DNA from: CALOCN01 sp942491735
GTDB taxonomy: Bacteria > Eisenbacteria > RBG-16-71-46 > JABDJR01
Direction: 5' to 3'
NCBI GenBank assembly: GCA_942491735.1
Contig: CALOCN010000008.1
Coordinates: 124,001-188,000, forward strand
DNA length: 64,000 nt
Numbering within the stretch: the stretch's first letter is position 1; each line of letters begins with the position of its first letter. The notes under the pieces are model-generated. The model worked only from the letters and a program-made list of their open reading frames with translations. It was not told where the DNA came from and ran no database searches. A program made the translations under genes and the position numbers. Below are positions 45,890-54,942 of this stretch, one piece after another.

Positions 45890-48604
45890 ATGTCACTCAC
45901 CGATTCCGCTACCCACCGAGGCGCCCCATTCGTGGGACGCGGGCGGGAGATCGCGATCTTTGCGCGGCTCCTCGAGGAGGGGCTTGCCTCCTCCCTGCGA
46001 CTCCTTTCGGTGTCCGGGCAACCCGGTATGGGACGGCGGCGCCTCATCCAGGAGGCCTTGCGTCGCGGCCCGGACGCGGAGTGGGTTCACCTGGCACCCG
46101 GGGGAGTGGAGCCGGATCTCGAACGCTGGGTGCGCACCGAGCTTCCGGATCTCCTGGCCACCTATCCGGACGCCCCCTACCCGGGATGGGCCCTGCGCAC
46201 CCTGGCCGCCTGGCAACCGGAACTCCGCTCCTGGGCCCCCGGGTCCAGTGCCGCGGATCGCCCGAACCCCGACGATCGTCCCACCGTCTTTGGCGCCGCG
46301 GTGGGGGCGCTCCTCGTCGCCCTCACCGGTCAGACCTCGGTCCTGGTCGACGTGGGGGTGTGGCCCATCGTGGGCGAGCGCGAAGAGATGATGAGCGCGA
46401 TGAGTCGATCCCTGGCCCGGCCGGGCGTGCTGGTCCTGGGCGCCTCCCACCAGGGGTTCCTTACCGACACCGACGATGTGCGTCTGGTGCCCCTGGAGGC
46501 ATTGCGTCATGCCGATGTCGCCGAGCTGGTCACGAAGTGGTCCTCGGGCAGACCCAATGAACCCATCGCCCGCTGGTTGACCCGCATCACCCGCGGGGAA
46601 CCCTTTGCCCTGCACGAGACGGTGCGCTGGCTGGAAGAGTCCGGTCATGTCCGGGTCGACGAGGAACGGGGCGAGGTCGAGTTCCTGGCTCCCCCCCACG
46701 AGCTGCCGCTTCCGCTGAACCTGGGCGCGGTGCTCGACGGGCGCTACCAGCGTCTGGACCGGGAAACCAAACGACTTCTCCATCTCCTGACCGAAGTGGA
46801 CGGGGAGCTGGAAATGGAAGAGCTTCGGGATCGGTTTCACGCCGAGGCTCCGATCTTCGACGCCAGCCTCAGCGTCCTCCGACGCCGGGGGTATCTGCTT
46901 CGTCGGACCTTCCGGCGCCCCCTCGCCCTGTCCAGCACGGTGTGGCGCGACTACGTGGCCCTGGCCATCAGCCGGTTTCATCGCTTCGCCCACCGGCCGC
47001 GCCGCGCCCCCAAGCCGGCGCCGCGCCCGGTTCCCTCTCCCCTCGGTCGCCTGGTGACCCAACTGGACGCGCGTCTCAAGGGGGATGCGGCGATGCCGTT
47101 CGACATCGACACCGTGCGCGGAGAGATCGCCGTGTCCTGGCGTCGCGCCCGCCGGCGTCCCGGGACCGGTTGGGCCTCGGCCCGCGCCCGCATCGCCCTG
47201 TTGGCTTCCTGCCCCAGGTTGGGTGGGGGCCGCGACGCCCAGACCCTGCGCTGGGTCAACGCGGGGCTCCGCGATCTGGATCCCCACCGACAGACCGGAC
47301 TGCGCCGAAGCCTGCTCCAGGTTCGGGCCCGGTCGCTCACCGCCCTGGGGCGTCCCCTGGATGCGTCGGCCGTTCGTCTCGCGGCATTGAACGAGGCGAC
47401 CGAGGCGGGGCACCTCCTCGCCGCGGCCCGGCTCAGGGCGGCGTGGGCCGAGGGACTCCGTCGCCTGGGAGACCTGGACGGGGCCCTGACCGCCAGCCGC
47501 GAGGCGGCGGACGCCCTGGACCATATGGGTCTTCGCCAACAGGCGGACTGCGCCGGATTCACGCGGATCCAGGCCCTGCTCGACGCGCGTCGTCTGGAGG
47601 ATGCCGGCGACGAGCTGGCTTTGCGTTTTCCCCATGGGTCACCCCTCGCCGATGAGCTGGCCCATCGTGGCCTTGTTCTGGAAGCGGAGCCCCCGCTCCC
47701 GGGCGGCGGTGGGGACGGTGTGCCTCCCGGCGGTTGGCGCTGGGGTCTGGACACCGACACGGTCTGGATGGACACCCGCACCGAGCTCACCCGGGCCGGT
47801 CGGGCGGTGCTCGAGAACGAACCCTGGGAACTGGCCCAGGTCGTTGCCGCGCTGGAGCCGCGTCTGGTCGCGGCGGGCCAACGCACCGCACTGGCCGACC
47901 TGGCCGAGATCCAGGTCTGGGCCGCGCTGGAGGGGCCCGAAACAACGCTGACCGAGAGGGTGCGCGTGGCGGTGGAACGTGCGCGTGGCCTCGGCGTGCC
48001 GGATCGTTGTCGTTTCCTGGCCGCCTCGATGGAGAGCACCCCCATCCAGGAGCTGCCCGAGGCGACCGCGCTGTTGGGTCCCCTGCTCATGCACCCGGTG
48101 GAGGTGGCCGCCCGATCCCGGTTGCATGCGGTACGTCTCCACCTGTTGGGCCGTCCCCGGATCGTCTTCGCGGATCGCGAGTGGCCGCTTGGACTGTGGC
48201 CCGAGTGGTATCGGGAACTGCTTGCCGCGGTGATTGCCGGTGATCTCCTGGATCGTCCGCTGACCCGCGAGGGGGCACAGGCCTTGCTGCACGATACCTT
48301 GGACACTCCGGACGACACCCTGATCGGGCTCGTGGACCGGGCCAACGAGCTGACGCGCGGTCGCCATGCGTTCGTGGGGGGGATTCGTCTGGAAACCGAT
48401 CGTCTGGCCATGGACTGGGCCGGGATCTGGTGTGACGTGCGGGTCGCGCTGGAGACGCGCGGCGATGCAACGACGGAGACCTATCGACCCGGAGCCACGG
48501 ACGCATGGAGCGTCGCCATGCGCGAGGCGCTCGCGGCTCACCGAACGGCCGACCCGGCGCCGGGCAAGGCGGGCGACGGCGTGGTGGTTTCCTTCCCCCG
48601 CTAG
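45890..48604 (+). CDS. Large ATPase-like regulator with degenerate P-loop and C-terminal winged helix
   Basis: 904 aa from the ATG at 45890 (no clear Shine-Dalgarno; an upstream in-frame start at 45779 is possible). Residues 10-330 follow the AAA_16/MalT plan (FVGRGREIAIFARLL), but the P-loop reads GQPGMGRR (43-50), with Arg replacing the essential Walker A Lys, and Walker B is replaced by SVLVDVGVW. The middle is helical, TPR-like (about 420-740). The end (about 750-852; LHLLGRPRIVFADREWPL, LLAAVIAGDLLDRPLTREGAQALL) resembles a SARP/OmpR winged helix placed at the C-terminus. Likely a transcription regulator that no longer hydrolyses ATP. It shares CTAG with the convergent methyltransferase gene. 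Confidence 0.65.
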   Translation: MSLTDSATHRGAPFVGRGREIAIFARLLEEGLASSLRLLSVSGQPGMGRRRLIQEALRRGPDAEWVHLAPGGVEPDLERWVRTELPDLLATYPDAPYPGWALRTLAAWQPELRSWAPGSSAADRPNPDDRPTVFGAAVGALLVALTGQTSVLVDVGVWPIVGEREEMMSAMSRSLARPGVLVLGASHQGFLTDTDDVRLVPLEALRHADVAELVTKWSSGRPNEPIARWLTRITRGEPFALHETVRWLEESGHVRVDEERGEVEFLAPPHELPLPLNLGAVLDGRYQRLDRETKRLLHLLTEVDGELEMEELRDRFHAEAPIFDASLSVLRRRGYLLRRTFRRPLALSSTVWRDYVALAISRFHRFAHRPRRAPKPAPRPVPSPLGRLVTQLDARLKGDAAMPFDIDTVRGEIAVSWRRARRRPGTGWASARARIALLASCPRLGGGRDAQTLRWVNAGLRDLDPHRQTGLRRSLLQVRARSLTALGRPLDASAVRLAALNEATEAGHLLAAARLRAAWAEGLRRLGDLDGALTASREAADALDHMGLRQQADCAGFTRIQALLDARRLEDAGDELALRFPHGSPLADELAHRGLVLEAEPPLPGGGGDGVPPGGWRWGLDTDTVWMDTRTELTRAGRAVLENEPWELAQVVAALEPRLVAAGQRTALADLAEIQVWAALEGPETTLTERVRVAVERARGLGVPDRCRFLAASMESTPIQELPEATALLGPLLMHPVEVAARSRLHAVRLHLLGRPRIVFADREWPLGLWPEWYRELLAAVIAGDLLDRPLTREGAQALLHDTLDTPDDTLIGLVDRANELTRGRHAFVGGIRLETDRLAMDWAGIWCDVRVALETRGDATTETYRPGATDAWSVAMREALAAHRTADPAPGKAGDGVVVSFPR

Positions 48605-49392
48605 AGGGGCCCCGACTCCCGTCGCAACACCCATACGTTCTCGCTCGGCCACTGTCGCGACCAGGCAAGCGGCGCATAGTCCTCGTAGGAGGTCCGGGCA
48701 TCGTCCGGAGGTCGCGGCTCCACCAGGTCCTCCACCACGAGCCCGCTGCGGCGGAACAGCCGGATCCACTCCCCGTAGGGAAGCTGGAAGTCCACCGTAT
48801 CGTCGAACACCGTGCGGTTCAGATCAAAGTACGACCGCGCCAAACGGTCCGTGATCGCATCCTTGCCGGCGTCATAGCAGACATCGCGTAGCGGGCTCGA
48901 CATGTTGAAGGCGAGACGCCCCCCCGGGGCCAGGACCCGGGCGGCCTCGGGGATCGTCCGGAAGGGATCCGAGAACGACGTCGCTCCATGATCGCAGAAC
49001 ACCACATCGAAGCTCGCGTCCCGGAAGGGGAGCCGCTCGGCGTTCGCATGGACGAGGGGCACCGTCACCCCGAGTTCGGTGGTGAAGCGACGCGCATGGG
49101 CCAACTGCCGTTCCGACAGGTCCATGCCCACCATGCGGGCACCGTCCCGGGCGAGAAACGCACCCCATTGCGAGGCGCCGCAGCCCAGTTCCAGTACGCG
49201 TTTCCCGGAGACGTCGCCCAGGATATCGAGCTCCGACTCGTCCAGCTCCCACACCCCCCATGCCTTGGGGTGACGTAGTTGCTCGTCGTGGCGTTCCTGG
49301 TACGCGTCGCTCGTGGCATTCCAGGTGGCACGGTTCTGGCGGATATGGCCGGGTACGCCGTGGGGCGTGTCGTCGTCTCGCGTGGAAGCCAC
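48601..49392 (-). CDS. Class I SAM-dependent methyltransferase
   Basis: 263 aa. Rossmann-fold methyltransferase_11 type: KRVLELGCGASQWGAFLARDGARMVGMDLSERQL (motifs I-II, about 65-98), ANAERLPFRDASFDVVFCDHG and AARVLAPGGRLAFNMSSPL. The N-terminus NRATWNATSDAYQERHDEQL is common in ubiquinone/menaquinone-type and small-molecule methyltransferases. The substrate cannot be named. The start at 49392 sits 3 bp upstream of the following gene's stop. Confidence 0.85.
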   Translation of the reverse strand: MASTRDDDTPHGVPGHIRQNRATWNATSDAYQERHDEQLRHPKAWGVWELDESELDILGDVSGKRVLELGCGASQWGAFLARDGARMVGMDLSERQLAHARRFTTELGVTVPLVHANAERLPFRDASFDVVFCDHGATSFSDPFRTIPEAARVLAPGGRLAFNMSSPLRDVCYDAGKDAITDRLARSYFDLNRTVFDDTVDFQLPYGEWIRLFRRSGLVVEDLVEPRPPDDARTSYEDYAPLAWSRQWPSENVWVLRRESGPL

Positions 49393-49395
49393 CGG

Positions 49396-51012
49396 CTATT
49401 CCTCGGAGGATTCGCCGTTGCGCTGGGCCGCCTCGAGCCGCGTTTCGATGAGGAGCGGCCGGTGGGCCGCCTCCAGCTGGGTCCGCGCCTCGATCCAGGG
49501 ATTCCCGCCGTTGGGCGTGCCCGAGGCGGCAAGCGCCTCCTTGAGACGGTTGAACACATAGCCGCCCGGCTCGTCGAAGTCGTCGGCGCGGAGGGACTCC
49601 ACGCTCAGCACCGCGTCCACCCAGGGCTTGCCGTGGGTCTGGTCGCGGAGCACCGCGTTCTTGTTGAGCCAATCCACCAACCGTAGCGCCTCCTCGTGCT
49701 CGAGGGCGAGCCAGGCCAGGGGAGCCCGCGCGGTGATCGGCGCCTTGGACCACGAGGTGAGAAGGAAATCCTTGCGCTGTCGCAGGAACGCATCCGGGGA
49801 GAGTTCGTGATAGGGCAGCATGTTGGAGCGACCCAGCATGGCGCAGACCACCGCGAACTCCATCTCACTGCGACGTAGCCAGTAGTGTCGGGCCTGGGCC
49901 TCGGGACGCGTGCCCAGATCGGCCCGGGCGTCGTCCGCGGCATCGCGGATCTGGACCAGGGTCTCGGACCACACCTTGACCATTTCTTCGCCGATGGGAA
50001 GTGCTTCCAGACGCGCGGTGAAATCCTCGCAGGTCAGGAAACCGGGATGGGTCCAGGGCCATGGCGCGGCAGCAACCGAGGCCAACTGACCGTCCGGCGC
50101 GGGAGCGAGACCCAGGGCGCGACTGCGCAGCCGTGTACTGAGCAGCACGGCCGCGGCGTCCCAGACGTCACTGAGTCCGCCCAGCTCGGGAAACTCGGCC
50201 GCCAGGGCGGCCGCGCGCTGCGCCCGTTCGTAGGGCCCCAGCGCGGCCAGGGGTGTCCGTTCCAGGTCGCTCAGCTTGAGCAGGGTGAGGCTGATGGCCC
50301 GGGGCGGCATGGCCGCGTCGCCGGTGCCGAGCAGGGTGATCAGGTGCTTGTGTTCTTCCTCGGTCCACATGGCACCCGCGTTCCAGTCCGGTGCCGGACC
50401 CAGACGCCCCACCGCCTCCAGCAACGCACCCTCGGCCTGGGACCCGATCAGGGGTTCCAGGGTCTTGAGCCGGGCTTCGAGCTCGGTCAGGCGCCGGGCC
50501 GCCGCTTCGTCCAGCTGGACGGTCACCGTGCCGGCGGCCGGGTTGTCGGCCTGCACGGGAACGGTGACGGTCTGCGGGGCCTGGGGGCGCAGGAAGGCGA
50601 CGGCCAGCAGGGCCGCGGCAATGATGGCCAGACCCAGGACCATGATGGAGCGCCAAATGAGCTTCACCTCGCGGGAGGTGTAGTCCGACTTGTCCTCCAG
50701 CCGGCGTTCCAGCTCGAGCAGTTGATCCGCCCGTTCTTCCGGCATGAGGAAGTTGAGGTGGTGAAGCACCTCGACGCGCCGGTTGGATACCCCCAGCTCC
50801 TCGGCCAGACGAATCCGGCTCTCCTGGCTGGTCATGCGCGCTTCGAGCTGTTCCCGGGTGCGGATGTCCGCACGAAACAATCTGGCAAGCAGGCTTTCGT
50901 CCATACCCTCGAGGAGGGACAGTTCGAACCCTGCGGTGCTTTCGTCCATGGGTGGCGTCGTCTCGTTCGCCTCGTCAGCGGGAGGATCGGATGGTTTCCG
51001 GTCCTTCTTCAT
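49396..51012 (-). CDS. Membrane protein with N-terminal helix-hairpin-helix (DUF4332-like) domain
   Basis: 538 aa from the ATG at 51012. After a disordered start, residues about 30-100 (ELSLLEGMDESLLARLFRADIRTREQLEARM, RIRLAEELGVSNRRVEVLHHL) have the form of the DUF4332 helix-hairpin-helix fold. One membrane helix (about 125-148; IMVLGLAIIAAALLAVAFL) follows. A large Ala/Leu-rich helical domain (about 165-530) faces the other side and is of unknown fold. Function unknown; likely anchored in the inner membrane with the HhH domain in the cytoplasm. Confidence 0.6.
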   Translation of the reverse strand: MKKDRKPSDPPADEANETTPPMDESTAGFELSLLEGMDESLLARLFRADIRTREQLEARMTSQESRIRLAEELGVSNRRVEVLHHLNFLMPEERADQLLELERRLEDKSDYTSREVKLIWRSIMVLGLAIIAAALLAVAFLRPQAPQTVTVPVQADNPAAGTVTVQLDEAAARRLTELEARLKTLEPLIGSQAEGALLEAVGRLGPAPDWNAGAMWTEEEHKHLITLLGTGDAAMPPRAISLTLLKLSDLERTPLAALGPYERAQRAAALAAEFPELGGLSDVWDAAAVLLSTRLRSRALGLAPAPDGQLASVAAAPWPWTHPGFLTCEDFTARLEALPIGEEMVKVWSETLVQIRDAADDARADLGTRPEAQARHYWLRRSEMEFAVVCAMLGRSNMLPYHELSPDAFLRQRKDFLLTSWSKAPITARAPLAWLALEHEEALRLVDWLNKNAVLRDQTHGKPWVDAVLSVESLRADDFDEPGGYVFNRLKEALAASGTPNGGNPWIEARTQLEAAHRPLLIETRLEAAQRNGESSEE

Positions 51013-51071
51013 GGTGCCCTCCCCCCTCACCCCCCGACACGGACCGGCCGCACCCTACCGCGCCAAGGGTT

Positions 51072-51593
51072 TCAGTCACCGAAGGTCCAGATCGCTTGGA
51101 CCTTGAAATCAGGGGCGTCGAAGACGCCCACCTTGATCTCTACCCCAAAGCGCCGTCCTACGCCCACGGGTCTCTGGATGCCAAAGATACCCGCTAGGCC
51201 GATGTCGGAAAAGTCCTCATCGCGCCGAACCAGCTCCCCGTCGACGATCCGGTCCCTTTGTCCGGTGGCAAAGGCGAGTTCACCGCCCACGTAGGGGCCC
51301 CAACTCCCCCATTCGGACTGGAACCGGTAGAAGAGGTCCCCCGCCACCGAAATCCGCCACTCCAGGTCCCCGCTGCTGAACTCCACCACGGGAAGAAGCA
51401 GGGTGGTGTGGGGCAACACGTCGCCCATGTCCACGTGAGCGCCGCCCACCACCTGGTTGGGGCCGATCGAGACCCCGAATCGGGGGCCCCATCCGGTGAT
51501 ATCGAACGAGCGGGTTTCATCCGCTCCGGCCGGAACGGCGAGGAGCAGGAGAATCCCGAGCATGGGCGGAAGGATCCGGTTTCGTGGGTGCAT
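51072..51593 (-). CDS. Exported beta-barrel-like protein
   Basis: 173 aa from the ATG at 51593. Signal peptide (MHPRNRILPPMLGILLLLAVPAGA), then amphipathic strands typical of a small outer-membrane barrel: GPRFGVSIGPNQVVGGAHVDMG, WRISVAGDLFYRFQSEWGSWGPYVGGELAFA and GVEIKVGVFDAPDFKVQAIW. The C-terminus is WTFGD rather than a terminal aromatic. Function unknown. Confidence 0.65.
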   Translation of the reverse strand: MHPRNRILPPMLGILLLLAVPAGADETRSFDITGWGPRFGVSIGPNQVVGGAHVDMGDVLPHTTLLLPVVEFSSGDLEWRISVAGDLFYRFQSEWGSWGPYVGGELAFATGQRDRIVDGELVRRDEDFSDIGLAGIFGIQRPVGVGRRFGVEIKVGVFDAPDFKVQAIWTFGD

Positions 51594-51610
51594 GTTCCGT
51601 TCGCAGACGA

Positions 51611-52234
51611 TCAGTACTCCGCGAAAACCTCCTCGATGGAGCGTTCCGCGTCCTCGAGGACCCGCCAACCGGCGGCCGCCATGGAGGCGCTCACCGATTG
51701 TTGACTGACCCCGAGCCGCTCGGCCACCGTCTTTTGTCGGCGAACCTCGCGATAGAGGCGTATCACCTTGCACTGGCGCTCCGTCCAGTTGCGCATGGAC
51801 TCGTGCAGGAGCAGGAAGGTTGCGTTGCCCAGACGATCCAGCCGGGGCGTTCCCCCCTGGATCAGCAGCATGCGGTCTTCCTTGCGGGTCCGGTACAGGA
51901 GTTCTCCGGCGACTTCGAAGGCCGAGCCCTCGGGCACTTCGTCCAGGGTGTCCTCGACCATACGCACCTCCCCCCGCGCGGCGGCCACCCGGACCGCCAA
52001 CGGGTGGAAGATCTCGGCCAGATCCCTGGCAATACGGTAGGCCACCCCCACGTCCCGCAGCACGCCGGCGAACTCCGGGAGGGTGCCGCTGGTGGCCAGG
52101 GGGGTGAGCAGACGGGCGCGGTAGCGGGTGTTGATGGCGTCCAGGGCCGGGGGGAGACGCTCTTCCAGGATGTCGTACCGCAGGACAAGCGAGTTCTCCT
52201 CGACTTCGCCCAGGAGCGCAACGGCCGGGGTCAA
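51611..52234 (-). CDS. SatD-like predicted regulator with C-terminal HTH
   Basis: 207 aa from a TTG at 52234. The layout resembles the SatD family: an N-terminal alpha/beta domain (VALLGEVEENSLVLRYDILEERLPPALDAINTRY) and a C-terminal helix-turn-helix (RQKTVAERLGVSQQSVSASMAAAGW). An 11-codon frame (ATG 52264-52266, MNRVAEPGTAL) ends in a TGA overlapping the TTG start, and may be a leader or sign of a frame error at the true N-terminus. It is divergent from glnA, so nitrogen-linked control is possible but not shown. Confidence 0.6.
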   Translation of the reverse strand: MTPAVALLGEVEENSLVLRYDILEERLPPALDAINTRYRARLLTPLATSGTLPEFAGVLRDVGVAYRIARDLAEIFHPLAVRVAAARGEVRMVEDTLDEVPEGSAFEVAGELLYRTRKEDRMLLIQGGTPRLDRLGNATFLLLHESMRNWTERQCKVIRLYREVRRQKTVAERLGVSQQSVSASMAAAGWRVLEDAERSIEEVFAEY

Positions 52235-52560
52235 AGGGCCGTCCCGGGTTCGGCGACACGGTTCATGGGGTCCTCGGGACGGGGGAAGTCGGCAGAGGTG
52301 GTGGACTCCGCCAAGAAGAGCGCCCGGAGCGGTGGGTTGTCAAGAGTTGGCGGAGGCGAACAGGGAATCTGTCATGTTTTGCTATGTTTTGCCAGCACCA
52401 GTGTCTATTTTATGCTATTTCGTGCAAAGTGCATGTGGATTCTTGACGTTTCTGCAATATTCGCGTTGCATCCACCGGCCCCCCTGGATACACTCCGTTC
52501 TCATGTTTCTTGACGGGGCCTACCCCGTTTCCCAGCACACCCTCCCAGGAGGCACCTTCC
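52235..52560. other. Divergent region upstream of glnA
   Basis: 326 bp. The stretch about 52376-52470 is clearly AT-richer than the surroundings and probably holds the glnA promoter; TTGACG at 52443-52448 is a -35-like hexamer but no good -10 follows at the right spacing. No sigma54 GG/GC element was found. A GGAGG (7 bases before) drives the TTG start of glnA. Apart from the 11-codon leader frame no gene is visible. Confidence 0.45.
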
Positions 52561-53886
52561 TTGACCAAGGCCCAGATCCTCAAGACCTGCAAACAACAGG
52601 GGGTGCGTTTCCTACGCCTCCAGTTCACGGACATCCACGGTGCGAACAAGAACGTGGAGGTTCCGGCCAGCCAGTTCGGCAAGGCGCTGGACGGTGAGAT
52701 CGCCTTCGACGGTTCGTCCATCGAGGGATTCACCCGGATCGAGGAGTCGGACATGCTCCTTTCCCCGGATCTGAGCACCTTCCGGATTTTCCCCTGGGGG
52801 GACGAGGCACTCGGTTCGGTGGCGCGTCTGGTGTGCGACGTCAAACTGCCGGACGGAAGCGAGTTTCCCTCGGATCCCCGGACCGTGCTCAAGAAGGTCT
52901 GCGAGCGGGCCAAGAAGAAGGGCTACGACCTGATGGTGGGCCCCGAGGTGGAGTTCTTCCTCTTCCTCCTGGATGAGGGGGGCCGTCCCACCACGCGCAC
53001 CCACGACACCGGGGCCTACTTCGACCTCGCCCCCATCGACAAGGGAGAGCGGGCACGTCGGGATATCGTGGGAGCCCTGGAGGCCATGGGCTTCGAGGTC
53101 GAGGCCGCCCATCACGAGGTGGCCCACGGCCAGCACGAGATCGATTTCAAGTACGGCGACGCGGTGGATACCGCGGACAAGGTGGCCACCTTCCGCTTCA
53201 TCGTCCGTCGCATCGCCCGGGATCACGGGCTCCACGCGACCTTCATGCCCAAACCCATCTTTGGCCAGAACGGCAGCGGCATGCATTGTCACCAGTCCCT
53301 GTTCCGGGGCAACAAGAACGTGTTCCACGATCCCAAGGCCAAGTACGAACTCAGCCGGACCGCCCTCCACTACATCGGCGGAATCCTGCGTCACGCCAAG
53401 GGGTTCCTGGCCATCACCAACCCCACCGTGAACTCGTACAAGCGCCTTGTTCCGGGTTACGAGGCTCCCACCAACGTGGCCTGGTCGGAGAAGAACCGCA
53501 GTCCCATGGTGCGCATCCCGGCCAAGCGTGGAACGGGAACCCGTTGCGAGGTCCGGGTCCCGGACCCCGCCTGCAACCCGTATCTGGCCTTCGCGGTCAT
53601 GCTCGCGGCGGGACTCGACGGGATCGACAACAAGATCGACCCGGGCGAGCCGGTGAGCAAGAACGTGTTCACCATGAGCCAGCGCGAGAAGCGTCGGTTG
53701 AAGATCGACGACCTGCCCAGCACCCTGTCCGACGCCCTCGATCAGCTCGAGAAGGACAAGGTGGTCATGGACGCCCTCGGGCCGCAACTGGCCGAGTCCT
53801 ATCTCACCGGAAAACGGCAGCACTGGAACGACTTCCTGGCCGCGGTGCACCCCTGGGAAGTGGATCAGTACCTGGGCACCTATTGA
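52561..53886 (+). CDS. glnA: Glutamine synthetase, short type I (GSI-alpha-like)
   Basis: 441 aa from the TTG at 52561, eight bases after AGGAGG. Condenses glutamate, ammonia and ATP into glutamine. Active-site motifs are all present: FDGSSIEGF, MVGPEVEFFLF, AHGQHEIDFKYGDAVDTADKVATFRFIVR, FMPKPIFGQNGSGMHCHQSL, NPTVNSYKRLVPGYEAPTNVAWSEKNRSPMVRIP and CEVRVPDPACNPYLAFAVML. The length and absence of the C-terminal adenylylation-site extension fit the short GSI-alpha type, which is feedback-inhibited rather than adenylylated. Confidence 0.96.
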   Translation: MTKAQILKTCKQQGVRFLRLQFTDIHGANKNVEVPASQFGKALDGEIAFDGSSIEGFTRIEESDMLLSPDLSTFRIFPWGDEALGSVARLVCDVKLPDGSEFPSDPRTVLKKVCERAKKKGYDLMVGPEVEFFLFLLDEGGRPTTRTHDTGAYFDLAPIDKGERARRDIVGALEAMGFEVEAAHHEVAHGQHEIDFKYGDAVDTADKVATFRFIVRRIARDHGLHATFMPKPIFGQNGSGMHCHQSLFRGNKNVFHDPKAKYELSRTALHYIGGILRHAKGFLAITNPTVNSYKRLVPGYEAPTNVAWSEKNRSPMVRIPAKRGTGTRCEVRVPDPACNPYLAFAVMLAAGLDGIDNKIDPGEPVSKNVFTMSQREKRRLKIDDLPSTLSDALDQLEKDKVVMDALGPQLAESYLTGKRQHWNDFLAAVHPWEVDQYLGTY

Positions 53887-54045
53887 TCGGGGGGAGTGAC
53901 CAAGCCCCAGCATCACCGCCGGCGGCTCGGTGTCCGATGCCTGCATTCCGTGCCCTCCTACGGAACGCGTGCACATCGATTCCTGTCGGATCAACGCTGC
54001 GTATCGTGCGCTTGTGTTCGCGCCTTGTCAAGCGGGCAGGGCGTT

Positions 54046-54309
54046 TCAGCCATTGCTTTCTTCGATCATGCGCTCCGCTTCGACGTCCATCACCTTTTCC
54101 TGCAGCGTGGCCATCGTGTCGTGCACGCCGCGGTTGTACAGCATGGCACCGGCCCGGGACAGAACCGCGTCCAGCAGCGTTTCGGTCTTGAGTTCGCCCC
54201 AATCCACGTCGAACTCTTCGCGGAGCAGCGTGGCCAGCTCACGCACCAGTTTGCGTTTCACTTCCGGGCGGGGGGCGATACGTGGATCCAGCGGGGGGAT
54301 TTCCTTCAT
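54046..54309 (-). CDS. DUF2164-like small protein
   Basis: 87 aa. The pattern REEFDVDWGELKTETLLDAVLSRAGAMLYNRGVHDTMATLQEKVMDVEAE resembles DUF2164 (acidic helix, LLDF.. and YN..V.DA motifs). Cytosolic; function unknown. It follows the CPBP protease gene by 15 bp and may be co-transcribed with it. Confidence 0.7.
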   Translation of the reverse strand: MKEIPPLDPRIAPRPEVKRKLVRELATLLREEFDVDWGELKTETLLDAVLSRAGAMLYNRGVHDTMATLQEKVMDVEAERMIEESNG

Positions 54310-54324
54310 GGGATGTTCCTCGGT

Positions 54325-54942
54325 TCAGAGTCCGCGCCGCACCAGGATCTGCGCGGCGATCATCAGACCCATGTCGGCGATCATGTGACCGGCGAGGGCG
54401 GGGCCCATACCACCGGCCCGGCGCACGCTCCATCGCCACAGGATGGCGGCGCCGACCAGCCCGGTAAAGGACAAGACGCAGCCCAGCGGATCGAGCAGCT
54501 TGGCCAGGACCAACACGTGGTATCCGGCGAAGGCGAGATCCTCCGGAACCAGACCACCGTGCGTGGAGCCCAGGAGGTCCCGCCAGTAGGTTTCCTCGAG
54601 AAGCGGATGCACCAGACCATAGACTGTCATGAAGGCGATCCAGGACCCACCGCTCAGACCCAGCCCGGTCAGCCGATCCACCATGGGCGTTTGGCCCAGC
54701 AACGGCCAGAGGACCAGCGTGGCCCCGCAGGCCAGGACGCCAAGCAGGACGTTGGGCCAGACCAGGGGGTGGGTCCATCCCCGCCGGAACCGGGCCGGGC
54801 GGTGTCGACCGGTCATGAGAAAGGCGAGCATCCCGGCGTGGTAGAGAAGCAGCGCCGCCAACGCGCTGTGCAGCCCGTAGAGCCCGACCCCGACGGCCAG
54901 GTAGGGCACGAGGGCGGCGGCCACCCGCCACGGTCCCGCCAT
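54325..54942 (-). CDS. CPBP-family intramembrane protease-like protein
   Basis: 205 aa, six or so membrane helices. CPBP/Abi motifs in order: EETYWR (EExxxR, about 115-120), FAGYH (FxxxH) and HMIADM (Hxx[D]). These residues form the glutamate-based active site of the CAAX-protease-like family. Known members process prenylated or exported peptides, or act in bacteriocin immunity. The start overlaps the lipoprotein stop as TGATG. Confidence 0.8.
   Translation of the reverse strand: MAGPWRVAAALVPYLAVGVGLYGLHSALAALLLYHAGMLAFLMTGRHRPARFRRGWTHPLVWPNVLLGVLACGATLVLWPLLGQTPMVDRLTGLGLSGGSWIAFMTVYGLVHPLLEETYWRDLLGSTHGGLVPEDLAFAGYHVLVLAKLLDPLGCVLSFTGLVGAAILWRWSVRRAGGMGPALAGHMIADMGLMIAAQILVRRGL

Noticed and set aside
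52376..52470. NtrC- or sigma54-type promoter for glnA, given two NtrC-like activators in the window
   Set aside because: No GG-N10-GC element or NtrC-type dyad is visible; only a lone TTGACG.
53887..54045. Possible terminator after glnA
   Set aside because: No stem with a T-run could be drawn in this stretch.
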